Assembly (NCBI RefSeq): GCF_900541605.1 | Contig: NZ_UQKJ01000086.1 | Location: 1 to 7,986, forward strand | DNA: 7,986 bases | Reading direction: 5' to 3' | Origin: an uncultured Dialister sp. | Lineage (GTDB): Bacteria > Bacillota > Negativicutes > Veillonellales > Dialisteraceae | Shown here: in pieces, positions 1-5,847 of the stretch | Numbering within the stretch: the first letter of the stretch is position 1 | How the letters are laid out: every line of letters starts with the position of its first letter | Made by a program: the position numbers and the translations under genes | The notes under the pieces: model-generated | Told to the model about the DNA's origin: nothing | The model's input: the letters and a program-made list of their open reading frames with translations, nothing else | The model's database searches: none

Positions 1-50
1 AGCTTCGAACCCTGTGCAGCTTTAAATAAAATTATTTTTGTCGTTTACTA

Positions 51-178
51 TAGCTTTCAGGAAAACTGATCTGCCTGCGGCGCTTCCCATCTATTGTTTC
101 TACCAGTCATTCATACAGTATGTTGTAGAGCTTGCCTGGATGCTAAAAGCTCCCGCACGAATGCTCCATCTGTAAGCA
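51..178 (-). repeat. Degraded copy 1 of interspersed inverted-repeat element A
   Basis: Read on the minus strand, this stretch matches the left part of the large element at 5463-5809. Shared blocks include GCCGCAGGCAGATCAG with the following TTTTCCT, GATGGGAAGC, and a central ATGAATGACTGG. In the window the arm TAGCTTTCAGGAAAACTGAT begins at 51, and the opposite decayed arm (GAGCTTGCCTGG, GCTAAAAGC) lies at 127-151. The outer block, AAGCTCCAT in the good copy, appears here as ATGCTCCAT at 161-169. Copy 1 seems to have lost the long hairpin module seen in the complete copy. No ORF of substance lies here. Bases 1-50 hold nothing I can assign. Confidence 0.75.
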
Positions 179-179
179 C

Positions 180-217
180 AAAAAATCTCCCTGCCCGTTT
201 CGGCAGGGAGATTTTTT
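180..217 (-). terminator. Strong intrinsic terminator of the 216-737 gene
   Basis: A perfect 16-bp stem pairs 180-195 with 202-217 around a 6-base loop. The GC core (TCTCCCTGCC) is flanked by A6/T6 runs, so it has a U tract on either strand and could work in both directions. The stop codon of the minus-strand gene (216-218) overlaps the base of the stem, leaving no real 3' untranslated spacer. Confidence 0.93.
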
Positions 218-737
218 ATTTTTTCACCGGCAGGGCGGGATTCCTTGTCTCTGCAATCCATTTCGTGAAGTCTTCGGGACTCACATGGAGGACCCGTTCT
301 GCATAGGCCTTCCACCGTTCACTTTTTTTCCTGTCATGGACGATGTCTTCCGTCTTTTTTCCGGTGTGCTGCTCCAGAAGATAGGCCAGTCGGATCCAGT
401 GGTTCGGATAGCCTTCTGCAAGGAGTGCCAGAGCCCGCTTCGTATCGATGCCGTAGAACCGGTGTAGCCGGTCCGCCCGATGCAGGAGATAGACCTCTTC
501 ATATACTGCCGCGGTGAGGCCCAGTTTCTTCCGGATCACGCCCCAGGGGTCTTCTTTCCGCAGGGCCAGGATATCTTCTATGGACCTGTCCGTAAGGCAG
601 GAAAGGAGGGCGGCCTGGTCGATTTCCCCAAACCGGATGCCCCGGGAAAGGAGTGCCCGTACTTCCTCTTCCGGGATTTCATATTTATAATGGATACTCC
701 GGACCTGGTCTTCCGGAGAGAGCGTTGCTTTTTTCAT
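216..737 (-). CDS. Uncharacterised protein with an internal duplication, 173 aa
   Basis: I do not recognise a named family. The start is supported by AAAGGA (745-750 on the minus strand), 7 bases before ATG. There is no signal peptide or membrane segment, so the product is probably cytoplasmic; it is charged and looks helical. Two halves align without gaps at an offset of 76 residues from about residue 17 to 61. Y19/Y95, I21/I97, ALL (28-30/104-106), G33/G109, LL (44-45/120-121), T49/T125, EDI (54-56/130-132) and RK (60-61/136-137) all coincide. After a one-residue shift, a W and a basic-L-(G/H)-(L/V) tail follow in each. The unit [Y-x-I ... ALL..G ... EDI...RK ... W] suggests a small helical domain duplicated in tandem, perhaps a binding or scaffold module, but that is inference. 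The gene is monocistronic with its own terminator. Confidence 0.85.
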   Translation of the reverse strand: MKKATLSPEDQVRSIHYKYEIPEEEVRALLSRGIRFGEIDQAALLSCLTDRSIEDILALRKEDPWGVIRKKLGLTAAVYEEVYLLHRADRLHRFYGIDTKRALALLAEGYPNHWIRLAYLLEQHTGKKTEDIVHDRKKSERWKAYAERVLHVSPEDFTKWIAETRNPALPVKK

Positions 738-762
738 AGGTACGTCCTTTCTGTATAAAAGT

Positions 763-835
763 AGAGTTGAGAGTTGAGGTTCAGCGGCAAAGCCGCATCC
801 ATCCTGCGGCTTTGCCGCGCCCCTTCTCTAAGGGG
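763..835. repeat. Heptad tandem repeat joined to two GC hairpins (family H, copy 1)
   Basis: AGAGTTG occurs twice in tandem (763-776). Next comes a perfect 14-bp stem, GCGGCAAAGCCGCA (784-797) with 805-818, around a 7-base loop; each arm is itself nearly self-complementary. A second hairpin, CCCCTT/AAGGGG, lies at 820-835. No U tract follows, so neither is a classical terminator. The block sits just upstream of the 216-737 gene. Read toward that gene it is hairpins, then CTCAACT heptads, then CTTTTATA, the same order as at 2381-2436. Confidence 0.8.
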
Positions 836-894
836 CTGCCTGCTTGGGGATAGAGTTAAGACATCCCGCGGACCTGCCGCTAATGAGATATCAG

Positions 895-1010
895 ACATGG
901 CTAGCTGTCAGGAAAACCGGTTCGCCTGCGGCGCTTCCTATCTGATATTTTTATCAATCATCAATCATTTGTGCCGCAGGCGTCTGAGCTTTCCTGGCAG
1001 CTAGAAGCCA
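895..1010 (-). repeat. Copy 2 of interspersed inverted-repeat element A
   Basis: An arm at 901-934 (CTAGCTGTCAGGAAAAC ... GCCTGCGGCGC) is the imperfect inverse of 971-1004 (GTGCCGCAGGC ... TTTCCTGGCAGCTAG), with a 36-base AT-rich centre. Bases 902-942 also match 51-91 as a direct repeat, and the whole block matches the reverse complement of 5507-5602. Part of the 738-1219 gap; no coding region is supported in this gap. Confidence 0.85.
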
Positions 1011-1092
1011 GGGAAGCGCTGGTTAATTCGCAGAGTCTGATTATACATGTATTTTCATGCAATACTGCGTCATAAGCCCCTTAAATAGCTCG
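1010..1092 (-). repeat. Partial copy of the long hairpin module B
   Basis: Starting with AGGGAAGCGCTGGTTAATTC, this stretch aligns over about 83 bases to the reverse complement of the right half of module B (5613-5779), with roughly 80% identity by hand count. It ends at TTAAATAGCTCG, where module B turns around at its hairpin apex; the returning arm is missing. It abuts element A, as in the complete copy, so the A+B arrangement is shared. Confidence 0.8.
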
Positions 1093-1121
1093 TCAGTTTT
1101 ACTGCTAAATTAAAATACTCC

Positions 1122-1167
1122 GCGCCGCTTTCTAATCTGATGCGGCGCACCTTCACTCCTCACTCCT
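1122..1167. repeat. GC hairpin plus heptad repeat (family H, copy 2)
   Basis: GCGCCGC (1122-1128) pairs perfectly with GCGGCGC (1142-1148) across a 13-base loop. CACTCCT follows twice in tandem (1154-1167). The layout is like 763-835 and 2391-2436, but here the hairpin-to-heptad order runs on the plus strand. On the minus strand the hairpin is followed by TATTTTAATTT, so it might double as a weak terminator for the 1220-2320 gene, which has no better candidate. Confidence 0.6.
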
Positions 1168-1219
1168 CATTAATAACCTTGCAGTCTTTTCACTTCAAAT
1201 GGAATATCCTGTTTACCCC

Positions 1220-2320
1220 CTACTCCATTTCTTCCCACCAGTGGCGGAGGGAGGGGTCAGGCTTTCCTATGTCCACCTTTTCCCCGATTACAGGGGTCAG
1301 GAATTCATAGGGTCTTCCTTCTGTTGCGGCGGCCATACGTTCATAGGGCTCTTTCCAGCTGTGGGTGGAAAGGGGATATTTCCCGTTATGGTAGGGAATT
1401 ACTGCCAATGCGTGGAGATCATCCCCGGCTCTGGCGCTTTCTTCCGGCATCATATGGACTGTGGGCCAGTATTTGTTATACTGCCCGTCCTCTATGAGGG
1501 CCAGGTCGAAACCGCCGAATTTTTCTCCGATTTTTTCAAATCGGTCGTCGTAGCCGCCGTCACCGGTGTAGTATACTTTCCTGTCCGATGTGATGAAGGC
1601 AAAGCTGCCGTATAGGGTCTGATTCCGGTGCAGCAGGCGGCCGGAAAAATGGCGGGACGGCAGGAACCACACCGTCAGGTCTTTATCGATTTCCACCGGC
1701 GTCCACCAGTCTTCTTCATGGATTTTCGAGAGGGGATAGCCCCATTTCTCGTAGTATCCTCCGTTTCCAAGGCCCGTCACCACATGGTGGACCTTCGGTT
1801 CTATGGCCCGGACAAAATCGTAGTCCAGATGGTCCCAGTGGTCATGGGAGAGCACCATGACGTCGATGTCATCGGGGATATCAAGAGCGCTGTATACATT
1901 GCTGCCTTCCATGGCTTTATCCACAAAGGGTACCGGCGATGCATACTCTGCGGCCACCGGATCTATGAGGATTTTCTTCCCATGGAGCTGCATGTAAAAA
2001 GAAGAATGGCCCATCCATACCACCACGTCCTCATCGGGAGGAAGGGATTTCAGGTCCGTCTTTTCATGAACCATCACATCTTTCGGTATGGTTTTTCCCG
2101 GCCCGGGGAAAAGAAATTCCTTCCAGAACGACAGGGGCACGCTGATCGATTCATGGGGATGTTCCGGCACAAATTCCCCATTCACATAGTGGGGGGAGGC
2201 TTCGATTTTCTTTTTCCTGGCCTCGGTGATGAGGGGATCCATCTGGGGCTGGGATACGAACCAATATCCTCCACATCCCAGAAGGACCACCAGAGCCAGC
2301 AGGACTTTCAAAACATGCAT
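1220..2320 (-). CDS. Membrane-anchored MBL-fold metallohydrolase (NAPE-PLD/UlaG-like), 366 aa
   Basis: The metallo-beta-lactamase fold is clear. GHSS (104-107) follows the first core strand, and the SHDHWDH motif carries H159, H161, D163 and H164. PSRHFSG places H224, TGDGG places the bridging D254, HMMPEESARAG places H289, and PYHNGKYPL places H311. This order matches the Lactamase_B_2 group that includes NAPE-phospholipase D and UlaG-type lactonases; the substrate here is unknown. Residues 4-23 form one hydrophobic segment after MHVLK. C16 sits in LLGC, a possible but poor lipobox, so the protein is either a lipoprotein or held by an N-terminal membrane helix with the enzyme outside. Start: AAGAAAGG on the minus strand, 7 bases before ATG. 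It is monocistronic and separated from purB by a terminator. Confidence 0.93.
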   Translation of the reverse strand: MHVLKVLLALVVLLGCGGYWFVSQPQMDPLITEARKKKIEASPHYVNGEFVPEHPHESISVPLSFWKEFLFPGPGKTIPKDVMVHEKTDLKSLPPDEDVVVWMGHSSFYMQLHGKKILIDPVAAEYASPVPFVDKAMEGSNVYSALDIPDDIDVMVLSHDHWDHLDYDFVRAIEPKVHHVVTGLGNGGYYEKWGYPLSKIHEEDWWTPVEIDKDLTVWFLPSRHFSGRLLHRNQTLYGSFAFITSDRKVYYTGDGGYDDRFEKIGEKFGGFDLALIEDGQYNKYWPTVHMMPEESARAGDDLHALAVIPYHNGKYPLSTHSWKEPYERMAAATEGRPYEFLTPVIGEKVDIGKPDPSLRHWWEEME

Positions 2321-2360
2321 GGTATGGCCTTTCTTATAATCGCCAATTTACTCTCTTTTC

Positions 2361-2369
2361 ATCATATCA
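2361..2369 (-). promoter_or_regulatory. Candidate extended -10 promoter for the MBL-fold gene
   Basis: The minus strand reads TGATATGAT, which fits an extended -10 (TGnTATAAT) with one change. It sits about 40 bases before the ATG at 2320. No good -35 is found at 16-18 bp spacing, which an extended -10 can tolerate. Confidence 0.35.
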
Positions 2370-2390
2370 GACGTGTGCATATAAAAGCAG

Positions 2391-2436
2391 AATTGAGAAT
2401 TGAGTGAAGAGAATTGAGGCTCCGCGGCTGCGCCGC
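2391..2436. repeat. Heptad repeat plus GC hairpin (family H, copy 3)
   Basis: AATTGAG occurs at 2391, 2398 and 2412, the first two in direct tandem. GCGGC-TGC-GCCGC (2424-2436) follows as a small hairpin. Toward the MBL-fold gene the minus strand reads hairpin, CTCAATT heptads, then CTGCTTTTATA. Upstream of the 216-737 gene it reads CTCAACT heptads then CTACTTTTATA. The two flanks are therefore copies of one sequence. Confidence 0.75.
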
Positions 2437-2523
2437 ACCTTCCCTGCCCCAGACTGCTGCCCTTTCCCATCATTTCATCCAGCTCAAAGTTCGTGACTCT
2501 GTCCATCACCGCACCAGACAGGT

Positions 2524-2557
2524 AAAAAAATCCTCCCCAAACGGAGAGGATTTTTTT
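2524..2557 (-). terminator. Intrinsic terminator of the FAD dehydrogenase-purB unit
   Basis: A 12-bp stem pairs 2524-2535 with 2546-2557 (ATCCTC/GAGGAT core plus A/T extension). On the minus strand it ends in seven U. It starts 8 bases after the purB stop codon. Confidence 0.93.
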
Positions 2558-2565
2558 ATTTTCCA

Positions 2566-3858
2566 TTACAGGCCAAATCTTGCAAAGATTTCGTCCACAT
2601 GCTTCAGCATGGGCTTGTAGTCGAAGCAGGCTTTGATTTCTTCCGGGGTGAGATACTTTCTTACGTCCTCGTCTTTGCAGAGGTTTTCGTAGAAGTCTTC
2701 TCCCTGGAGCCAGCGCTTCATGGCGTTTCTCTGTACCCAGCGGTAAGCGGTATCCCGGTATGCACCTTTGGCAACGAGGGCCAGGAGCACTCTCGGGCTG
2801 TAAATGAGGCCGCCGGTGAGGTTCATGTCAGTCATCATCTTGTCCGGATATACGAGGAGCTTGTCGATGAGGTTTGTGGTCTGGTCCAGAATGTAATCCA
2901 GGGCGATGGTGGCATCGGGGAGAATGACCCGTTCCACGGAGGAGTGGGAAATATCCCGTTCATGCCACAGGGGAATATCTTCGAAAGCCGGGAGGCTGTA
3001 GCCCTGGATGAGGCGGGCCATGCCGCAGATTCTTTCGGACTTTACGGGGTTTCTCTTATGGGGCATAGCGGAGGAACCCTTCTGCTTCGGGCTGAAGTAT
3101 TCTTCTGCTTCCCGGACTTCTGTCCTCTGGAGGTGGCGGACTTCCAGGGCCATCTGGGAAAGAACGCCGGCGATGACGCCGAGGGTAGCCACGTATTCTG
3201 CATGGTGGTCACGCTGTACGACCTGGGTAGCCACGATTTCCGGCTTCAGGCCCAGTTTCTTGCATACATACTGTTCTACGAAGGGATCGATATCGGCATA
3301 GGTGCCTACGGCGCCGGAGAGTTTGCCTACTGCCATTTCATCGGCAGCCCGTTTCATGCGGTCAATGTTTCTTAAGGTTTCGGAATACCAGAGCAGGAGC
3401 TTCAGGCCGAAGGTGGTCGGTTCTGCATGGACACCGTGGGTACGGCCGATGGTGGGGGTATGTTTGAATTCTACAGCCCGTCTCTTTAGCACGTCTGCCA
3501 GTTTCTGGAGGTCGTCCAGAAGGACAGCGGAGGCCTGTTTCAGCTGTACATTGAGGCCCGTATCCTTCACGTCGGTGGAGGTAAGACCCATATGGATGTA
3601 CTTGGCTTCATCTCCCACGTGTTCTCCTACGTTGGTGAGGAAGGCGATAATGTCATGGTTGATTTCTCTGTCGATTTCATGGATGCGGTCTACATCAAAG
3701 TCTGCCTTTGCCTTGATGACTTCCACCGCTTCCTTCGGAATGCGGCCCAGTTCCGCATTGGCTTCGCAGGCTGCGATTTCCACATTCAGCATGGTCTGCC
3801 ATTCATTCCGTTCATTCCAGATTTTTTCCATGACCGGTCTTGTGTACCTTGGTATCAT
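2566..3858 (-). CDS. purB: Adenylosuccinate lyase, 430 aa
   Basis: PurB acts twice in purine synthesis: it splits SAICAR to AICAR plus fumarate, and adenylosuccinate to AMP plus fumarate, as a cytoplasmic homotetramer. The fumarase/lyase signature GSSAMPHKRNP lies at 261-271. Residues H68 (NHD), H89 (YIHMG), H141 (GRTHG), the signature loop serine S263, K268 and E275 fall at the same numbers as the active-site residues known from Bacillus-type PurB, and the length is normal, so the enzyme should be complete and active. The stop of the upstream FAD dehydrogenase is only 3 bases before this ATG. The likely ribosome site AAGGGAG (3870-3876) lies inside that gene, 11 bases from the ATG, so translation is probably coupled. 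No promoter is seen in between; control should come from the leader at 5260-5434. Confidence 0.98.
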   Translation of the reverse strand: MIPRYTRPVMEKIWNERNEWQTMLNVEIAACEANAELGRIPKEAVEVIKAKADFDVDRIHEIDREINHDIIAFLTNVGEHVGDEAKYIHMGLTSTDVKDTGLNVQLKQASAVLLDDLQKLADVLKRRAVEFKHTPTIGRTHGVHAEPTTFGLKLLLWYSETLRNIDRMKRAADEMAVGKLSGAVGTYADIDPFVEQYVCKKLGLKPEIVATQVVQRDHHAEYVATLGVIAGVLSQMALEVRHLQRTEVREAEEYFSPKQKGSSAMPHKRNPVKSERICGMARLIQGYSLPAFEDIPLWHERDISHSSVERVILPDATIALDYILDQTTNLIDKLLVYPDKMMTDMNLTGGLIYSPRVLLALVAKGAYRDTAYRWVQRNAMKRWLQGEDFYENLCKDEDVRKYLTPEEIKACFDYKPMLKHVDEIFARFGL

Positions 3859-3861
3859 TTG

Positions 3862-5259
3862 TCAGATTTCTCCCTTCGGTTTCCCTATGCGGGCGCAGAT
3901 TTCCCGGCCCACAACAACGCCGGCGGCGGAAGCCTGTGCCAGGCCCCTGGTGATGCCGGCTCCATCACCAATTGCGAAGAAGTTTGGAATCTTCGTTTCC
4001 AGCTGGTTTGAAAGTTCGATGCGGGAAGAATAGAACTTCACTTCCACCCCGTAAAGCAGGGTGTGGCGGGAGTTCGCTCCCGGAGCGACCTTATCCAGCG
4101 CTTCGAACATCTCCATAATATCCTTTAAGAAGCGATATGGCAAGACCAAAGATAAATCTCCCGGCGTAGCGGAGGGCATGGTGGGCTGTACGAGGCCCCG
4201 GCGGATCCGTTCTGCCGTTGACCGGCGGCCGTCCCGAAGGTCTCCCAGCCGCTGCACGATGGGACCGCCGCCCAGCATGTTGGCCAGGGAGGCGATGTAC
4301 TTGCCGTATTCGATGGGTTCATGGAAGGGCTGGGTAAACTGCTTCGACACGAGGATGGCGAAATTTGTATTTCCGCTCCTCTTATGGGCGTAGGAATGGC
4401 CATTCACCGTCATAAGGCCATTGTTGTTTTCCGTCACCACGAAGCCGTAGGGATTCATGCAGAATGTGCGCACCCGGTCGTCGAAGGACTTGGAAAAATA
4501 GACCAGCTTCGATTCGTAGCAGATGTTGGTAATCGGTTCATAGATTTCTGCCGGCGATTCCACCCGTACGCCGATATCCACGGCATTGGAAGCTGTATGG
4601 AGGCCCAGCTTCTGTGCTTCCTTCGTGAACCATTCCGCACCGTCCCGTCCCGGCGCTGCCACCAGGTACTTGCAGTGGTAGGTCTCGCCGCCGGCGATAA
4701 CGCCTTCCACCTGTCCATTCTTTACAAGAATCGTATCCACCAGGCATTCTGCCTTTACCGTCACGTTGGAGGGGAAGCTGTCCCGCATGTGGGTAAGGAT
4801 TTCCCCGTTCACGTCGGTTCCCAGATGGCGGATGCGGGCGGGGATGAAAGCCAGGTCCGCCGCTGCCGCCCGGCGCTTCAGTTCATGGAGCTCTTCCTTA
4901 TGCTCTTCACCGTATACGGCACGGCCGGCGCCGCCGAATTTGCAGTACACCGAATCCACATACTCAATGAGACGGGCCAGTTCGCCCTTATTCATATAAT
5001 CGTCCAGGTTTCCGCCGTATTCGGTGGTAAGGGTCAGCTTGCCATCGGAAAAGGCACCGGCCCCGCCCCAGCCGGATACGATATTCGCCCGCCGGCTGGC
5101 AGGGGGAGCCATGCGGTTTTTATTCAGGGCAATCCGTTCCCGGATATCCAAGCCCTTTTCCAGAATCAGGATAGACAGTCCCGTATCTGCCAGTTCCAGT
5201 GCCGTGAAAATTCCCGCAGGGCCGGCACCGATAATAACTACATCATAGGTTTTAGCCAT
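3862..5259 (-). CDS. FAD-dependent dehydrogenase, COG2509 type, 465 aa
   Basis: The N-terminal Rossmann motif GAGPAG (11-16) and an acidic residue at the end of the second strand (E34 in LILEKG) bind FAD. The C-terminal block IGDGAGITRGLAQASAAG (about 430-447) is the second FAD contact seen in the uncharacterised dehydrogenase family COG2509. It continues with VVVGREI, as in many flavoprotein oxidoreductases. SGWGGAGAFSDGKL (about 62-75) is also typical of the family. There is no signal peptide or membrane segment. The substrate is unknown; I assign no pathway. Start: GGGGTG five bases before ATG, a modest site. It forms a two-gene unit with purB, so it may serve metabolism needed in the same conditions, but no functional link is shown. 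It has its own promoter and structured leader. Confidence 0.92.
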   Translation of the reverse strand: MAKTYDVVIIGAGPAGIFTALELADTGLSILILEKGLDIRERIALNKNRMAPPASRRANIVSGWGGAGAFSDGKLTLTTEYGGNLDDYMNKGELARLIEYVDSVYCKFGGAGRAVYGEEHKEELHELKRRAAAADLAFIPARIRHLGTDVNGEILTHMRDSFPSNVTVKAECLVDTILVKNGQVEGVIAGGETYHCKYLVAAPGRDGAEWFTKEAQKLGLHTASNAVDIGVRVESPAEIYEPITNICYESKLVYFSKSFDDRVRTFCMNPYGFVVTENNNGLMTVNGHSYAHKRSGNTNFAILVSKQFTQPFHEPIEYGKYIASLANMLGGGPIVQRLGDLRDGRRSTAERIRRGLVQPTMPSATPGDLSLVLPYRFLKDIMEMFEALDKVAPGANSRHTLLYGVEVKFYSSRIELSNQLETKIPNFFAIGDGAGITRGLAQASAAGVVVGREICARIGKPKGEI

Positions 5260-5294
5260 AAAAACACCCCATTTGATAGAAATACGATAATAAG

Positions 5295-5337
5295 GGAGAA
5301 ATCAATCGGATGAAACTGTGCAATTCACGATTTCTCC
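5295..5337 (-). promoter_or_regulatory. Leader hairpin upstream of the FAD dehydrogenase
   Basis: GGAGAAATC (5295-5303) pairs perfectly with GATTTCTCC (5329-5337), with a 25-base loop that may pair further (TGAA/TTCA). On the minus strand the first arm begins with GGAG, and five bases later a GTG opens an 8-codon ORF (MNCTVSSD) ending at TGA. This might be a leader peptide, but it is too short to claim as coding. The hairpin ends 35 bases before the gene start. Confidence 0.5.
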
Positions 5338-5354
5338 ACATTGTTTTGGGCAAC

Positions 5355-5397
5355 AAAAAAGCCCCAGCCGGGGCCGGATAACCTGAAAAGATTATCC
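5355..5397 (-). terminator. Promoter-proximal tandem hairpin and terminator (possible attenuator)
   Basis: On the minus strand GGATAA pairs with TTATCC (5392-5397 with 5376-5381). Directly after comes GCCCC-GGCT-GGGGC (5370-5374 with 5361-5365) and six U (5355-5360). It follows the promoter at 5406-5434 at once and precedes the FAD dehydrogenase, so it would release an RNA of about 45 bases unless antitermination occurs. No known riboswitch consensus was recognised in so short a leader. Confidence 0.75.
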
Positions 5398-5405
5398 CTT
5401 TTTTG

Positions 5406-5434
5406 ATTTTACAGAAAATGGAAGGGAAAAGCAA
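5406..5434 (-). promoter_or_regulatory. Sigma-70 type promoter of the FAD dehydrogenase-purB unit
   Basis: The minus strand has TTGCTT (5429-5434) and TAAAAT (5406-5411) with a spacer of exactly 17 bp. These match 4/6 and 5/6 of the consensus. Transcription should start near 5398-5400, giving a leader of about 140 bases before the ATG at 5259. Confidence 0.65.
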
Positions 5435-5504
5435 GAGAAAAATAGATAGACGGTCTTACATGGCTATGTGTAGAGCCACTGGCATGGAGCTTCTGGCTGC
5501 TGGC

Positions 5505-5602
5505 TTTTAGCAGCCAGGAAAGCTGGCCAGCCTGCGGCATGAATGACTGGCAGAAACAACGATGGGAAGCGCCGCAGGCAGATCAGTTTTCCTAAAAGCT
5601 AA
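5505..5602 (+). repeat. Element A, best copy
   Basis: Arm 5507-5538 (TTAGC ... AGGAAAGCTG ... GCCTGCGGC) is the imperfect inverse of 5571-5602, with a 32-base centre holding ATGAATGACTGGCAGAAAC. An extra 9-bp stem, CTGGCTGCT/AGCAGCCAG, overlaps its left edge (5493-5501 with 5509-5517). Confidence 0.8.
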
Positions 5603-5612
5603 GAGCTAACAG

Positions 5613-5779
5613 CTAGGGAAGCACTGATTAAATCGTTGTCAGATTTTATTCTTGGATTTTTATGCAATGCGAGGAATAACTCGACGCGAATAGCGAGCTA
5701 TTTAAGGAGAGCTATGACGAAGCAGTGCATAAAAATTCTTATGAAATCTGACTCTGCGAATTAATCAGCGCTTCCCTAG
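5613..5779. repeat. Hairpin module B, 167-bp near-palindrome
   Basis: CTAGGGAAGCACTGATTAAA at the left mirrors the right end (AATTAATCAGCGCTTCCCTAG). Inner blocks also pair: GTCAGATTT/AAATCTGAC, ATTTTTATGCA/TGCATAAAAAT, and near the apex ATAACTCG (5676-5683) with CGAGCTAT (5694-5701). Transcribed from either strand it would fold into one long imperfect hairpin. Confidence 0.85.
5714..5764 (+). other. Tiny SD-preceded ORF inside module B, 16 aa
   Basis: AAGGAG (5705-5709 region) stands 4 bases before ATG, opening MTKQCIKILMKSDSAN then TAA. In the partial copy at 1010-1092, read on the minus strand, the matching place keeps AAGGGG and ATGACG and gives MTQYCMKIHV then stop. The SD and start survive in both copies but the peptide changes and ends early, so coding is doubtful. 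Confidence 0.2.
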
Positions 5780-5813
5780 AAGCTCCATACCAGTGACTCT
5801 ATACGTAAGCATG

Positions 5814-5837
5814 CCAAACCGCCATTAAGCGGCTTGG
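5814..5837 (-). terminator. Hairpin downstream of msrA, weak terminator candidate
   Basis: CCAAACCGC (5814-5822) pairs with GCGGCTTGG (5829-5837); in minus-strand RNA the one odd pair becomes G-U, giving 9 bp with a 6-base loop. No U tract follows, so it may protect the 3' end or need a factor. It begins 10 bases after the msrA stop. Confidence 0.4.
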
Positions 5838-5847
5838 GGGTATCCAC

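Larger units (their letters stand above)
5463..5809. mobile_element. MITE-like compound inverted-repeat element, about 347 bp
   Basis: An outer inverted repeat pairs TAGAGCCACTGGCATGGAGC-TTCT (5471-5494) with 5778-5801, with 2 mismatches in 24. Looser matching extends to about 5463 and 5809. Inside are element A (5505-5602) and hairpin module B (5613-5779). The element carries no transposase, lies in the gap between msrA and the FAD dehydrogenase, and has partial relatives at 51-178 and 895-1092. This pattern fits a non-autonomous mobile element or a large palindromic repeat. No target-site duplication is obvious. Confidence 0.7.

Noticed and set aside
763..778. Short direct repeats as a CRISPR array
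   Set aside because: Units are 7 bp in direct tandem without spacers, and no cas gene is present.
1628..2407. 259-codon open frame on the plus strand
   Set aside because: Antisense to the MBL-fold gene; no recognisable domain and it ends inside the heptad repeat.
2599..4033. Several plus-strand open frames of 97-258 codons
   Set aside because: All mirror purB or the end of the FAD dehydrogenase and show no independent coding signs.
4321..5313. 330-codon open frame on the plus strand
   Set aside because: Lies fully antisense to the clear FAD dehydrogenase; its translation has no family motifs and no good ribosome site. Long shadows are common opposite GC-rich genes.
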